Of a stretch of 64,000 bases of DNA, positions 43,081 through 52,720 are shown piece after piece. Numbering within the stretch: the first letter of the stretch is position 1; the number at the start of each line of letters is the position of its first letter. This stretch comes from Novosphingobium sp. 28-62-57 (GTDB lineage: Bacteria; Pseudomonadota; Alphaproteobacteria; Sphingomonadales; Sphingomonadaceae), in assembly GCA_002256985.1 (NCBI GenBank), contig NCGO01000004.1, positions 235,068-299,067 of the forward strand, read 5' to 3'. A program made the translations under genes and the position numbers. The notes beneath the pieces are model-generated. The model was not told the DNA's origin and did no database searches. It saw only the letters and a program-made list of their open reading frames with translations.

Positions 43081-43703
43081 GCCCTCCCATGCCAAGCCCA
43101 CCGCCGCTTTGTCCAAGCCCTTTTGCAAAGGCGATTGCGTCACTGGCAAACCCGTCCATTTGGCGAACGCATCAATCTTGCCGTCAGGCCCAAGCCGAGA
43201 AGGCGTTTCGCGCAGAGACCGCCATGAACGCAAAGATCGCAAAGAGACTGGAGCAACGGCCAAGCCGTCTCATGAAGCCCGATGCAGCGGCCCTCACAAA
43301 GCCATGGGCGTGAAAGAAGCTGCGCTCCCACGCTCCATCTCTGCGTCCTTTGCGCCCTCTGCGCGAACCCCTTTTTCTTTCGTGATTAAGTCTCTTGCAG
43401 ACACGTTCCCTTTTGCTTCGTCATTGCGAGCGCAGCGAAGCAATCCAGAGCGGCTCTGCGCGACTCTAGATTGCTTCGCTGCGCTCGCAATGACGAGGCT
43501 TTGTTTGCAAAGGACCCAATCGCCTTTTCTTTTATGAAGCCACGCTTGCCATGTGCAAATTGGCCCGCTGACCATGCCCGTTCTGACACGAGGCGCGCCG
43601 ATCCCATGTGCCATGTTTCCCAATCGGCAAAGTTCGGCCATGGGCACACTGCTCCGGCGTTTGGGCCACAGGGGCAGGTCACCGACCGACTGGAGCGATC
43701 CCG
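43081..43703. other. Long intergenic region between the GNAT and S41 peptidase genes
   Basis: The first 300 bases hold short GCAAAG-containing repeats (for example around 43221-43253) and no convincing gene. A REP-like hairpin occupies 43418-43496. The final 200 bases should contain the leader of the S41 peptidase gene; no clear sigma70 pair was recognised. Several short frames exist but none has ribosome-site or family support. Confidence 0.5.
43418..43496. repeat. REP-like palindromic element (second family)
   Basis: Complementary 28-nt arms (43418-43445 and 43469-43496) around a 23-nt centre. The arm core is ATTGCGAGCGCAGCGAAGCA. This type is widespread in intergenic DNA of alphaproteobacteria and other bacteria. 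It is unrelated in sequence to the elements at 33.3 and 36.6 kb. Confidence 0.85.
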
Positions 43704-45686
43704 ATGAAGCACTTTACCCTTGCCGCTGCGGCGCTCCTCGCCCTGCCGTTTTCGGTTTCTCCGGCCACCGCCCAACCGGCCGAACAGGCCGCAGACGCTG
43801 CGCGCTACACGCCGCGCCTGCTTACCGCGCAAGAGGCCACCCGCGATGTCGCGCTGCTGCGCCGCGCGCTGGAGACGGTGCATCCGGGCCTCTATCGTTA
43901 TAGCGCCAAGACCGCGATCGATGCGGCCTTCGCGCGGGTTGAGGCCGCCGCCGCCGCACCGATCACCGATCTTGCGCTCCATGCCGAGGTCGCCCGCCTG
44001 CTGGCCGCGATCCATTGCGATCATACCAAGGCCGAAATGCCCGATGCGATCTCCGCATTCCGCACCGCCAACCCCACACACTTGCCCTTGCGCTTCCAAC
44101 TGATCGAGGGGCGGATGATCGTGGTCGCCAGTGATGCTCAGGCAGGCGCGCCGCCGGTGGGGAGCGAAATCGTCTCGATCAACGGCAGCGCCGTGCCCGC
44201 CCTGCTTTTGAAACTCGCGCCGCTGGTATCCTATGATGGCACCACCGATCACGCGATTGCCGCAAAGCTGGCCGACGACAGCGATCTGATGGGCGATGAT
44301 TTCAACGAGAATTACCCCGCGCTCTTCGGTTTTCCCGAAAGCTGGCAGATTGCGTGGAAGCCGGTTGGCGGCACCGTCACCACCATCGCCAACCTCAAAC
44401 CCATCCGCTTTGCGCAATGGACTGCTCTCGCCGCCCCCGGCGCGAAGTATCGCAGCGAATTTTACAACAGCACAATCTGGCGGCTGAACGGCAAAGTTGC
44501 GCGGTTGGGGATCGATACGTTCGTCAATTATCGCAACCCGGTGCAGGCCACCGCCTTCCTCAGCGGGTTCTTTGCCGCCATGAAAGAGGCGGGGACCGAA
44601 CACCTGATCCTCGATCTGCGCCGCAATGGCGGCGGGTCAGAGGATGTGCCGCTGGCGCTCGGGCGCTATCTGATCAACACGCCGTTCCTCTGGGCCAAGC
44701 CGCAACGGTTGAAAGCGGTGCGCTATGGCGATCTGCCGCAATTTATCAGCGCGTGGGGCGATACCGACGCGCTGTTCAACGCGCCGCTCAACCAGTTCAC
44801 CCGCACGCCTGATGGCTGGTATGATCGCATCCCTGTGATGAGCGGTGCCAAGCTCAGCGATTCAGACACCCGCTTCGAACAGCAACCGGTCGGCGAAAAC
44901 CGCTTTGCCGGGCGCCTGACCATCCTCAGCGGCCCACGCGCGGGATCGGCCACGACCATGGCTATCGCGCAGCTTAAGGAGAAAGCTGGAGCGACCGTGA
45001 TCGGTGAGGACAGCGGCGGCAGCGCCGAAGGGCCGACCGCGGGCCGCATCTTCCTGCTGAAACTCCCCGCCAGCGGCATCAAGGTGCGCGTGCCCGAAGC
45101 GTGGAACCGCACCGCCATCGCCAGCTTCACATCCGGCAAGGGCATTGCCGCCGACCAGTTGGTCGTGCCCACGCTGGCCGATTATCAGGCCGGACGGGAC
45201 CGCGCCGTGGGCGTGGCCCAAGGTCTGCTCTCGGTCCCGGCCAATCCCGCAGCAGTGGTGGCAAAGGCGCTGGCGGGGGACTGGGCTGGAACGCTCGACT
45301 ACCGCGATTTCCGCAAGGACACGCGCGAAACCCTGCCAACGCTGATGCAAAGCGATGGCAATGTGCTCTCGTGGACCTTTGATGATGGCCCCGGCAAAAT
45401 TGTGCGCTCGGCCGAGACATGGGCCTTCGATCCCACCGGCCAGACGCTCGCCACCACCAGCGGCAAGAACGCGCCCGATCAGTGGCGCGTGGCCGAAGCG
45501 CGCGTCTCTGCTGATGGCGCGGCGCTCACCGTCGTGCTCGATGGCGTGGGGCAAGAAGGCGGACGCCCCGTCATCACGCGCAAGATCCTGACGCGCGACG
45601 GCAACCGCCTGCGCATCACCAAGCAGACCCGCGTGGCGGGCGAGCCCTTCCTGATGCGGCAAAGCTACGAACTGCAACAGCGCTGA
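43704..45686 (+). CDS. Exported S41-family (C-terminal processing-type) peptidase
   Basis: The protein has 660 residues; ATG 43704 follows GGAG (a longer frame from 43608 has no signal start). The signal peptide ends at SPATAQP. The S41 core includes EHLILDLRRNGGGSEDVP and the nucleophile region LSGPRAGSATTMAIAQL (Ser around residue 415), then EDSGGSAEGPTAG. An N-terminal helical domain with a degenerate PDZ-like segment (APPVGSEIVSINGSAVP) precedes it. The last 100 residues form an extra beta-rich domain. Probably a periplasmic protease; no partner gene is evident. Confidence 0.87.
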   Translation: MKHFTLAAAALLALPFSVSPATAQPAEQAADAARYTPRLLTAQEATRDVALLRRALETVHPGLYRYSAKTAIDAAFARVEAAAAAPITDLALHAEVARLLAAIHCDHTKAEMPDAISAFRTANPTHLPLRFQLIEGRMIVVASDAQAGAPPVGSEIVSINGSAVPALLLKLAPLVSYDGTTDHAIAAKLADDSDLMGDDFNENYPALFGFPESWQIAWKPVGGTVTTIANLKPIRFAQWTALAAPGAKYRSEFYNSTIWRLNGKVARLGIDTFVNYRNPVQATAFLSGFFAAMKEAGTEHLILDLRRNGGGSEDVPLALGRYLINTPFLWAKPQRLKAVRYGDLPQFISAWGDTDALFNAPLNQFTRTPDGWYDRIPVMSGAKLSDSDTRFEQQPVGENRFAGRLTILSGPRAGSATTMAIAQLKEKAGATVIGEDSGGSAEGPTAGRIFLLKLPASGIKVRVPEAWNRTAIASFTSGKGIAADQLVVPTLADYQAGRDRAVGVAQGLLSVPANPAAVVAKALAGDWAGTLDYRDFRKDTRETLPTLMQSDGNVLSWTFDDGPGKIVRSAETWAFDPTGQTLATTSGKNAPDQWRVAEARVSADGAALTVVLDGVGQEGGRPVITRKILTRDGNRLRITKQTRVAGEPFLMRQSYELQQR

Positions 45687-45738
45687 GGCAGGCCTCTGCC
45701 GCTGTGGCAGGTCCAGTGGCAGTGGTTTATGGGAAAGC

Positions 45739-45813
45739 TGGCTGGGGCGGCAGGATTCGAACCTGCGAATGGCGGCATCAAAAGCCGCTGCCTTACCACT
45801 TGGCGACGCCCCA
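45739..45813 (-). tRNA. tRNA-Gln (anticodon TTG)
   Basis: A 75-nt cloverleaf with encoded CCA: acceptor TGGGGCG pairs with CGCCCCA (discriminator G), the T-loop reads GTTCGAATC, and the anticodon arm is CGGCTTTTGATGCCG with anticodon TTG. The sequence closely follows bacterial tRNA-Gln. It is a single tRNA gene between the S41 peptidase and the glutathione S-transferase, with no integrated element beside it. Confidence 0.95.
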
Positions 45814-45902
45814 GCAGAGCGCGCGCTTATAACGCGGCGCGCGCAGATGCCAAGGGGCAAGAGCGGGGTTTCCCGCGTTTCCTCCCACCCCTTTCAAACA
45901 GG

Positions 45903-46769
45903 TCAGAATCCCTTGACGATGCCTTTCAGTGTCTCGGGCGGCAGCATGTCGAAATCGCTGGCGTCGTGGCGCTCGGACAGGCCCTTGCTCGAATTGACCA
46001 GGCGCCCGCGCAACACGCCGGGGCGCGCGTCGATCTCGCCCACCCAGCGGCCGACATGTTCGTATTCGTGCATGGAAAGGAACGTGGCGGCATCGCCATA
46101 AGCCTCGCCGCGGTAGATATTGCCGAACCACGTATACGTCGCGATGTCGGCAATCGTGTAATCTTCGCCCGCCAGATAGCGGCTTTCGGCCAGGCGGCGG
46201 TTGGCCACATCGAACAGGCGCTTGGTCTCCATCGCATAGCGATCAATCGCGTATTCGATCTTGAACGGCGCATAGTTGTAAAAATGGCCAAAGCCGCCGC
46301 CGATGAACGGGGCGCTGCCCACTTGCCAGAACAGCCATGACAGGCACTCCGCACGTGCGGCACCCGCTGTGGGCAGGAACGCGCCGAACTTTTCAGCAAG
46401 GTGCATCAAAATCGCGCCCGATTCGAACACGCGGATCGGCTCGGGCCCGGAACGGTCCACCATCGCGGGAATCTTGGAATTGGGGTTGATATCGACAAAG
46501 CCGCTGGTGAACTGGTCGCCCTCAAAAATCTTGATCAGCCACGCATCGTATTCAGCCTCGGCAATGCCCAGCTGCAGCAGCTCTTCCAGCATGATCGTGG
46601 CCTTCTGGCCATTGGGCGTGCCGAGCGAATAGATCTGGAACGGATGCTTGCCCACCGGCAATTCGCGCGTGCTGGTGGGGCCTGCCACGGGGCGGTTGAC
46701 GCTGGCAAAAGCGCCGCCATTGGCCTTGTCCCAGGTCCAGACTTTGGGGGGAACATAGTCTTCAGACAT
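45903..46769 (-). CDS. yghU-like: Glutathione S-transferase, YghU/disulfide-bond reductase type
   Basis: The protein has 288 residues from ATG 46769, which follows GGAGAG; a longer frame begins upstream at 46859. The N-terminal leader (YVPPKVWTWDKANGG) and the thioredoxin-like domain with SLGTPNGQKATIMLEEL and NPNSKIPAMVDRSG are typical of the Nu-class YghU/YfcG group. These use glutathione or glutathionyl-spermidine to reduce disulfides and peroxides. The C-terminal helical domain contains YLAGEDYTIADIATYTWFG. It is a single gene. Confidence 0.9.
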   Translation of the reverse strand: MSEDYVPPKVWTWDKANGGAFASVNRPVAGPTSTRELPVGKHPFQIYSLGTPNGQKATIMLEELLQLGIAEAEYDAWLIKIFEGDQFTSGFVDINPNSKIPAMVDRSGPEPIRVFESGAILMHLAEKFGAFLPTAGAARAECLSWLFWQVGSAPFIGGGFGHFYNYAPFKIEYAIDRYAMETKRLFDVANRRLAESRYLAGEDYTIADIATYTWFGNIYRGEAYGDAATFLSMHEYEHVGRWVGEIDARPGVLRGRLVNSSKGLSERHDASDFDMLPPETLKGIVKGF

Positions 46770-46878
46770 GGCGCAGCTCTCCGATAGATCGTTAGTGTTG
46801 CTTACTATATTGCCGACACAGGCCGTCCAGCGCAAGCGCAACCGCACCCCATCATCCACCGGCCGTTGGCAGCACCTG

Positions 46879-48237
46879 TCAGTTGTATTCGATCACCGCA
46901 TCGCGCCGAAGATCGCGCAGATAGGTCTGTGCGCGTTTGTTCACGCGGTCATCTTCGATCTGGGCCATCATCTCGTCAAAGTTGGGGCCATTGGCCACTT
47001 GTGGATCATCGCGCCCGCACAGCATCAGCACGCGCACGCCTTCCTCGATCGATCCGAACGGCGGCGTGGTCTGGCCCACGGGCAGGTTCAGCAGCGTTTC
47101 CTGCAAAGCGCCGGGCAGGTCGCGCGCCTTGATCTGGTCGTTGGCCACAACCGTTGCGCCGATCTTGGAGGCCTGCGTTTCGGCATCGCCGCAACCCTTG
47201 ATCGCCTTGACCATCGTGGCAAAGTTTGCCGCCACTTTGGTGGCCTGATCGTTGGTCGTGCCCTTGGGGAAATCGATCGAAATCTGCTTGAGGCTGAGCA
47301 GCGCATCGCGCGGATCGGCGGTCAGCACCTGGCGCTTGTCGATCAGGTAGAGGATCGAAAATCCGCCGGGAATCGCCACAGGTCCGGCCAGTTGCCCCGG
47401 TGCCATGCTGCTGGCAGCCGTGGCCAGTTCGGTCGGCAATTGCGCCAGCCGGATCCAGCCCAGATCGCCGCCTACTGCGGCGGTTGAGGCTTGCGAATAT
47501 TGCCGGGCATAGGCGACGAAGCTACCGCCCTCTTTCAGCTGTTCGACGATCTTTTCCGCATTGGCAAAGATTTGCGCCTGATTGACATCGGTGGCGGCCA
47601 GGAAGATTTCGCCGATGCGGTATTCCTCGGTGCCCTTTTCGGCCTGCAGCCGCTGCAGCCGCTCCTGCACTTCGCCTTCGGAAACGTTGACGAAGGGCTG
47701 CACATTGCGCCGCAGCAGGTTCTGCCACGCCAGTTCGCCGCGGATCTGCCGCTTCAGCGATGCCGGAGACGATCCGACGCGTTCCAGATACTTGGCCATG
47801 GCTTCGGGCGATTGGCCAAAGTTCTGCGTGGCCACGCGTTCATATGTGGCTTCGACTTGCGCATCTTCGGCCGGCACATCCGATGCCTTGGCCTCTTGAA
47901 TCTGCAGCGTCTCGTCAATCAGGTTGCGCAGCACCTGCATGCGCAGGCGCTCTTTTTCTTCTGCGTCGATCTTGTTGCCATTGGCCGAAATGATCAGCGC
48001 CAACCGGTGCTCCACATCGGTGCCGGTCACGATTTCGCCATTGATGATCGCCGTGGCGCGCCGCACGTTGGGATCATTCTTGCCGAAGATCACGGGGTTT
48101 TCCGGGATATTGAGCGGCGCATTGGCACCCTGCGCCAGCACCGACGATGCGCACAGCGTCAGCACGGCAGCAGACATGGTCGAAGATCCGATCACACGCT
48201 TCAGTGTTTTGCGGGAAATGGTCAGCTTTGACATCAT
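46879..48237 (-). CDS. surA: Periplasmic peptidyl-prolyl isomerase/chaperone SurA
   Basis: About 452 residues from ATG 48237 (48234 is equally possible; a longer frame starts at 48309). A signal peptide is followed by the SurA N-terminal helical chaperone module (IINGEIVTGTDVEHRLALII, then LRNLIDETLQIQEAK). One clear parvulin domain follows (about 230-330: YRIGEIFLAATD, GGDLGWIRLAQLP, PGGFSILYLID), with a second degenerate one after it. SurA escorts outer-membrane proteins, LptD among them, to the BAM complex. It is 126 bp downstream of lptD on the same strand. Confidence 0.9.
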   Translation of the reverse strand: MMSKLTISRKTLKRVIGSSTMSAAVLTLCASSVLAQGANAPLNIPENPVIFGKNDPNVRRATAIINGEIVTGTDVEHRLALIISANGNKIDAEEKERLRMQVLRNLIDETLQIQEAKASDVPAEDAQVEATYERVATQNFGQSPEAMAKYLERVGSSPASLKRQIRGELAWQNLLRRNVQPFVNVSEGEVQERLQRLQAEKGTEEYRIGEIFLAATDVNQAQIFANAEKIVEQLKEGGSFVAYARQYSQASTAAVGGDLGWIRLAQLPTELATAASSMAPGQLAGPVAIPGGFSILYLIDKRQVLTADPRDALLSLKQISIDFPKGTTNDQATKVAANFATMVKAIKGCGDAETQASKIGATVVANDQIKARDLPGALQETLLNLPVGQTTPPFGSIEEGVRVLMLCGRDDPQVANGPNFDEMMAQIEDDRVNKRAQTYLRDLRRDAVIEYN

Positions 48238-48363
48238 GCGTGGGGTAGGTCCTGTCGAACGGGCGCGTGTGGTGCAGCCTCTGGCAATTCCGGCCTTGTG
48301 GTGCGGCACGGCTTAACGCAGGCTGAGTGGCGCATCAGACACGAAAGGGCAAGATGTCACCCC

Positions 48364-50640
48364 TTATTTCACACCAAGGTTTCTCAGCGAGAGCGAAATC
48401 TGGAACGAATTGCCCCGCACCGCATCGCCGATATTCACATAGTCGCGCCGCCAGGTGAACGACAGGTCAAGGCAATCGTCGGTCCACGCCATGCCCAATC
48501 GGTGCCGCAACATCTGATAGCCGTCCGAAGTCCGCGTCGGGTCTTCATCGCGATTGGTCAGGTTGATGATCGTCGATCCGAACACCGAAAAGTTCCGCGT
48601 GATCGGCGTGCGCGCGGCAAAGCGCAGCTCTTCACGGTCCTGCAAGTCCTCGAACGTGCTCACGATATTGCGGTTGAGCTTCAGATAGCCCGCTTCGATA
48701 TAGCGGCGGTGATTGCCAACCGTTGCGTCAAACTCGTTGCGGCGCAGCGCGAAGCTGTCCTTGTCCAGCCGGAACCGGTGCGTAAACTTCACCACATCGG
48801 CAAAGCGCACCACGGTGCGGCCCACATAGTCCGAAGCCCGGTTGGTCAGGCCCGTGCCATCGGGCAGGAGCGCGTTCTGGTTGGACAGGCGATAGCTCTG
48901 CCCCACCGTGGTCATCACTTTCAGCCCCGGCCGCTGGAACGTCCAGTCAAAGCCATAGGCCACGCGCACCCCGTCTTCGATCCGGTCGTACCCCGGAAAG
49001 CGGTTGAGCGAAAACAGGTTGGTATCTTCCAGATCGACCGAGCGCGAATCCTCGTTCGGAATCTCGAAATTGCGCACACCCGGCGTTGCCACAATCTGCA
49101 CGCGCGGGCTTAGCACCTGATTGCCGCCAAAGAATGTGCCCATGAAGGGCCACTTTACATCAATCGCTGCGGTGGCAATCCCGCGCGTCTGCCATCCGGG
49201 CAGGCCGCGATAGGTGTCGGTCACGGTCAGCGCGTTATCCGAGCTGTGATACACATCGCCGCGCACCAGCCCGGTCAGCGTCACTTCCTGCCCCAGCCCG
49301 GTAATCGTGCGCATGTCCCACTGCGCCTTGGCAAAGGCGCGCTGGCTGTCCTGCCCGGCGGTGCGTACGATGGCTAGGCTGTTGGCCTGCAATTCCAACC
49401 GCCCCGGTATCCCGTCCACGGTGATCCGGCGGCGGTAGTCAATCAGCGGCAGCGCCAGCGGCACCAGCCCCTGCGGATCGTTCACGCGCACTGTCTGCGT
49501 CACCCATCCGGCCAGCGAGAAATAGCTGTCATCATCAATCCGCTCCAGATTGATCGAAGAGCGCAGCCGGTCATCCCGGCTGATATCATAGCGGCGCAGG
49601 AACGTGCGGTCCGAGGCCAGACGGCCATAGCCGGTCAGGCTCCATTCGGGCGAAAACTGCAGTTTGCCGTTGGATTCGATGTAACCGCGAAAGCGTTGTT
49701 CACCCACCGGCACAGTATTGATCGGCGCGCCCAACGGGATCAGCCCGGACCGGGTGGCATAGCCGGTGATCTGGAACGCGCCCAGATTGGTCAGATGCCG
49801 GTACTTGGCCGTCAGCATCGGCAGCGATCCGGTATAGAACGTGCCCGTCACCGACAGATCGCGGTTGTCGGCAATGCGCCAGTACCAGGTCTCGCTGATT
49901 TCAGCCCCGTTGGCCGCGCCCAGCCGGAAGTCCGGGATCAGCAGGCCGGTTTCCGCGCGGAAATCCGACGTATGGCCAAGCCCGGGCAGCGGCAGCACCG
50001 GAATGCCGAACATCCGCAGCGTTGCGCCGCGATATTTCACGCGCTTTTCCTTCGCGTCGAAATAAACGCGCGCCGCAGTCACTTCCCAGCTTGGCTTATT
50101 CGAACAGCCCTTTTCGTCTTCCACTGCGCAGCCGGAATAGGCCGCGTAGTCCAGCGTCATGTTGCCGTTTTCGTCGCGCGTGCCGCGTTCTGCCGCCAGC
50201 CTGCCGCCGGTGCGCAGCACCACCAGCAGATCCTCGATGGCACCGGCCTTGAACTTGTCGGTCAACTCAACCTGATCGGTATAGACGATATTGCCGTCAT
50301 CATCGACGAAGCGAATATTGCCGCTGGCAAGAATCTGGCCGCTCTCGCGGTCCCACGTCACATTGTCGGCGCGCACCGTCTGCGTATCGCGGCGCAAAAC
50401 CACATTGCCATCGGCAAAGACCTTCTCGCCCTTGCTGTCATAACGGACCTTGTCCGCCTCGAACCGCATCACATCGTCAACCGAAGGCTCTTCCCCGGGC
50501 GCCGAGGCCATAGGGGCATCTTGCGCAAGCGCAGGACATGCCGACAGTGTCAGCGCCGCAATGAAGGAGGCAGCGGGCATGTGCGCTAGGCGCAAGCGTC
50601 GATAAGGGGCTTGCGGCTGCGGCCGCCGGGCGGGTTGCAT
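48364..50640 (-). CDS. lptD: LPS-assembly protein LptD
   Basis: The protein has 758 residues from ATG 50640; the 842-residue frame extends into the region upstream of pepA and lacks a signal start. The N-terminal beta-jellyroll OstA domain (FEADKVRYDSKGEKVFADG, then NVVLRRDTQTVRADNV) is followed by the 26-strand barrel domain. The segment SGCAVEDEKGCSNKPSW has a Cys pair that could form a disulfide. LptD with LptE inserts LPS/glycolipid in the outer leaflet. The lptD-surA order is conserved in proteobacteria. Confidence 0.92.
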   Translation of the reverse strand: MQPARRPQPQAPYRRLRLAHMPAASFIAALTLSACPALAQDAPMASAPGEEPSVDDVMRFEADKVRYDSKGEKVFADGNVVLRRDTQTVRADNVTWDRESGQILASGNIRFVDDDGNIVYTDQVELTDKFKAGAIEDLLVVLRTGGRLAAERGTRDENGNMTLDYAAYSGCAVEDEKGCSNKPSWEVTAARVYFDAKEKRVKYRGATLRMFGIPVLPLPGLGHTSDFRAETGLLIPDFRLGAANGAEISETWYWRIADNRDLSVTGTFYTGSLPMLTAKYRHLTNLGAFQITGYATRSGLIPLGAPINTVPVGEQRFRGYIESNGKLQFSPEWSLTGYGRLASDRTFLRRYDISRDDRLRSSINLERIDDDSYFSLAGWVTQTVRVNDPQGLVPLALPLIDYRRRITVDGIPGRLELQANSLAIVRTAGQDSQRAFAKAQWDMRTITGLGQEVTLTGLVRGDVYHSSDNALTVTDTYRGLPGWQTRGIATAAIDVKWPFMGTFFGGNQVLSPRVQIVATPGVRNFEIPNEDSRSVDLEDTNLFSLNRFPGYDRIEDGVRVAYGFDWTFQRPGLKVMTTVGQSYRLSNQNALLPDGTGLTNRASDYVGRTVVRFADVVKFTHRFRLDKDSFALRRNEFDATVGNHRRYIEAGYLKLNRNIVSTFEDLQDREELRFAARTPITRNFSVFGSTIINLTNRDEDPTRTSDGYQMLRHRLGMAWTDDCLDLSFTWRRDYVNIGDAVRGNSFQISLSLRNLGVK

Positions 50641-50742
50641 GCGCTTGCCTATCGCACCAGTGCACCCTAACTGCAATTCCACATTTTCTGCTTCATGGCA
50701 CCTTGCGTCGAAGCGTTGCACGATTACCCACAGGAGTTCTGA

Positions 50743-52203
50743 ATGAAGGTCGTTTTCCGCACCGCCGATGCCCCGCAGCCCCGCCTCATCGCGCGACTCG
50801 TTGCGCAAGATGCGCTGCCGGCCGATCTTGACGCGGTGGTGCGTGAAGGCGCAGGCGCTGCGCGCTTTACGGGCAAGGCCGGACAAACGCATGAGGCCTT
50901 CCTCGCCGCAGACGGCGGCGTAAAGCGCCTTGCTCTGGCCGGAACGGGCCGCGCCGATGCAGGCAGTGATCGCACCGCCAACCTTGAAAAAGCAGGCGCG
51001 GCGCTCACCGCCAAGTATCTGACCTCGGGCGAGGCCGCACTCGCCATCGATTTTACCGGCTCTGGCCTGACCGGCACGGAAGCTGCCTCAGTCCTGTTCG
51101 GCGCACGCCTGCGCGGCTGGCGGCACGATGTCTATCGCACCAAACTGACCGATGATCAGAAGCCCTCGCTTACCGAAGTGATCGCTGTTGCTGCACCCGA
51201 AGGCACCGCTGCTGCGTGGGAGGCCGAATCGGCGCTGGCTGAAGGCATCGAATTCACGCGCGAACTCGTCGCCGAACCGGCCAACGTGATCTACCCCGAA
51301 AGCTTCGTCGAACGCTGCAAGGCCCGCCTCGTGGGCACCGGCGTCGAAATCCTCGTCCTCGGCCTGAAAGAAATGACCGACCTTGGCATGGGCGCGTTGC
51401 TTGGCGTGGCCCAGGGCTCGGTGCGCGAACCCAAGCTGCTCGCCATGCGCTGGAAGGGTGCCGAAGCGGCCCAGCCCACCGCATTTGTGGGCAAGGGCGT
51501 GACGTTCGATACCGGCGGCATTTCGATCAAGCCGGCTGCGGGCATGGAGGACATGAAGTGGGACATGGGCGGGGCAGGGGCCGTGGCTGGCACCATGCTC
51601 GCCCTCGCCCTGCGCAAGGCCAAGGCCGATGTGATCGGCGTCTGCGGGCTGGTTGAAAACATGCCCGATGGCAATGCCCAGCGCCCCGGCGATGTCGTCA
51701 CGTCGATGTCGGGCCAGACGGTCGAAGTCATCAACACCGATGCCGAAGGCCGCCTTGTGCTGTGCGATGCGCTCACCTGGGTGCAAAAGGAATATGCTCC
51801 CAAAACCATCATCGATCTGGCCACGCTCACCGGCGCAATCATCGTCTCGCTGGGCAACGAATACGGCGGCATGTTCGCCAATGACGATGGCCTTGCAGCA
51901 AAGCTTGATGCCGCAGGCAAGGCCAGCGGCGACAAACTGTGGCGCTTCCCCTTGGGCCCGGCTTACGACAAGCTGATCGACAGCCCCATCGCCGACATGA
52001 AGAACGTCGGCCCCCGCTACGGCGGCTCGATCACCGCCGCCCAGTTCCTGCAGCGCTACATCGACAAGGGCGTCGCGTGGGCCCACCTCGACATTGCGGG
52101 CATGGTCTGGGCCGACAAGCCCGGCCAGACTTGGGACAAAGGCGCGACGGGCTACGGCGTGCGGCTGTTGGACCAGTACGTGCGCACCGTGCTTGAGGCG
52201 TAG
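50743..52203 (+). CDS. pepA: Leucyl aminopeptidase (cytosol aminopeptidase PepA)
   Basis: The protein has 486 residues; ATG follows ACAGGAG. The M17 signature NTDAEGRLVLCD and the metal/lysine segment VGKGVTFDTGGISIKPAAGM are intact, so both metal sites and the catalytic Lys are present. The N-terminal macro-like domain covers about 1-165. It forms hexamers that remove N-terminal residues from peptides. It is divergent from lptD across 102 bp and upstream of the holC pair, a combination common in proteobacteria. Confidence 0.94.
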   Translation: MKVVFRTADAPQPRLIARLVAQDALPADLDAVVREGAGAARFTGKAGQTHEAFLAADGGVKRLALAGTGRADAGSDRTANLEKAGAALTAKYLTSGEAALAIDFTGSGLTGTEAASVLFGARLRGWRHDVYRTKLTDDQKPSLTEVIAVAAPEGTAAAWEAESALAEGIEFTRELVAEPANVIYPESFVERCKARLVGTGVEILVLGLKEMTDLGMGALLGVAQGSVREPKLLAMRWKGAEAAQPTAFVGKGVTFDTGGISIKPAAGMEDMKWDMGGAGAVAGTMLALALRKAKADVIGVCGLVENMPDGNAQRPGDVVTSMSGQTVEVINTDAEGRLVLCDALTWVQKEYAPKTIIDLATLTGAIIVSLGNEYGGMFANDDGLAAKLDAAGKASGDKLWRFPLGPAYDKLIDSPIADMKNVGPRYGGSITAAQFLQRYIDKGVAWAHLDIAGMVWADKPGQTWDKGATGYGVRLLDQYVRTVLEA

Positions 52204-52555
52204 CGCTTCTGCCCACTCTCTTTCCCCGTCATGCTGAACTTGTTTCAGCATCCATTTCTGATCACACACCGCCGCGCGTGATGAGAGATGGACCCTGAAA
52301 CAACTTGGCGATTATCCCGTTCGCATACGGTCTTCCGATCTTCGTCACCCCGGACTTGATCCGGGGTCCATTTCTCAACCGAGAGCCTTGGTTTGATTGG
52401 CGAAATGGATCCTGAGCCGAAGGCCAGCGCAGCTAAACAAGTTCAGGATGACGATAATGTAGATACGTTGCCGAGCGGGATATTCGCCAAACAAGTTCAG
52501 GGCGACGATGAAGTTGGGATATTTGCGGTTCTGACCTGCTGGGGATCATTCAAAA
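52204..52555. other. Intergenic region after pepA with short hairpins
   Basis: It contains ATGCTGAA-N5-TTCAGCAT (52231-52251) and CCCCGGA-N5-TCCGGGG (52348-52366), the latter inside a stretch resembling the hairpin at 53177-53258. Two copies of AACAAGTTCAG (52437-52447 and 52490-52500) are also present. These look like degraded intergenic repeats. The promoter of the DUF2256-holC pair must lie in the last 100 bases, but none stands out. Confidence 0.5.
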
Positions 52556-52720
52556 ATGCCCAAAATGCGCCGTAAGTCTGACCTGCCAACCAAGACTTGC
52601 GCCGCCTGCGGCCTGCCTTTCACCTGGCGCAAGAAGTGGGAGCGGGATTGGGACAACGTGAAGTTCTGTTCCGACCGCTGCCGCAGCGGGAAGGGCAAAG
52701 CAAAGGGGGAAGGGGGCTGA
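52556..52720 (+). CDS. DUF2256 family zinc-finger-like small protein
   Basis: A 54-residue protein found by reading the sequence. It has [20 protein letters not shown] followed by VKFCSDRC, four Cys (CxxC and CxxxC) with a basic tail rich in Lys and Gly. This matches DUF2256, a short family of basic zinc-binding proteins of unknown function. The stop overlaps the next start (TGATG), coupling it to holC. Size and overlap leave little doubt that it is expressed. Confidence 0.85.
   Translation: MPKMRRKSDLPTKTCAACGLPFTWRKKWERDWDNVKFCSDRCRSGKGKAKGEGG

Noticed and set aside
45739-45813. tRNA gene as integration site of a mobile element
   Set aside because: No integrase, no duplicated 3' end of the tRNA and only ordinary genes on both sides.
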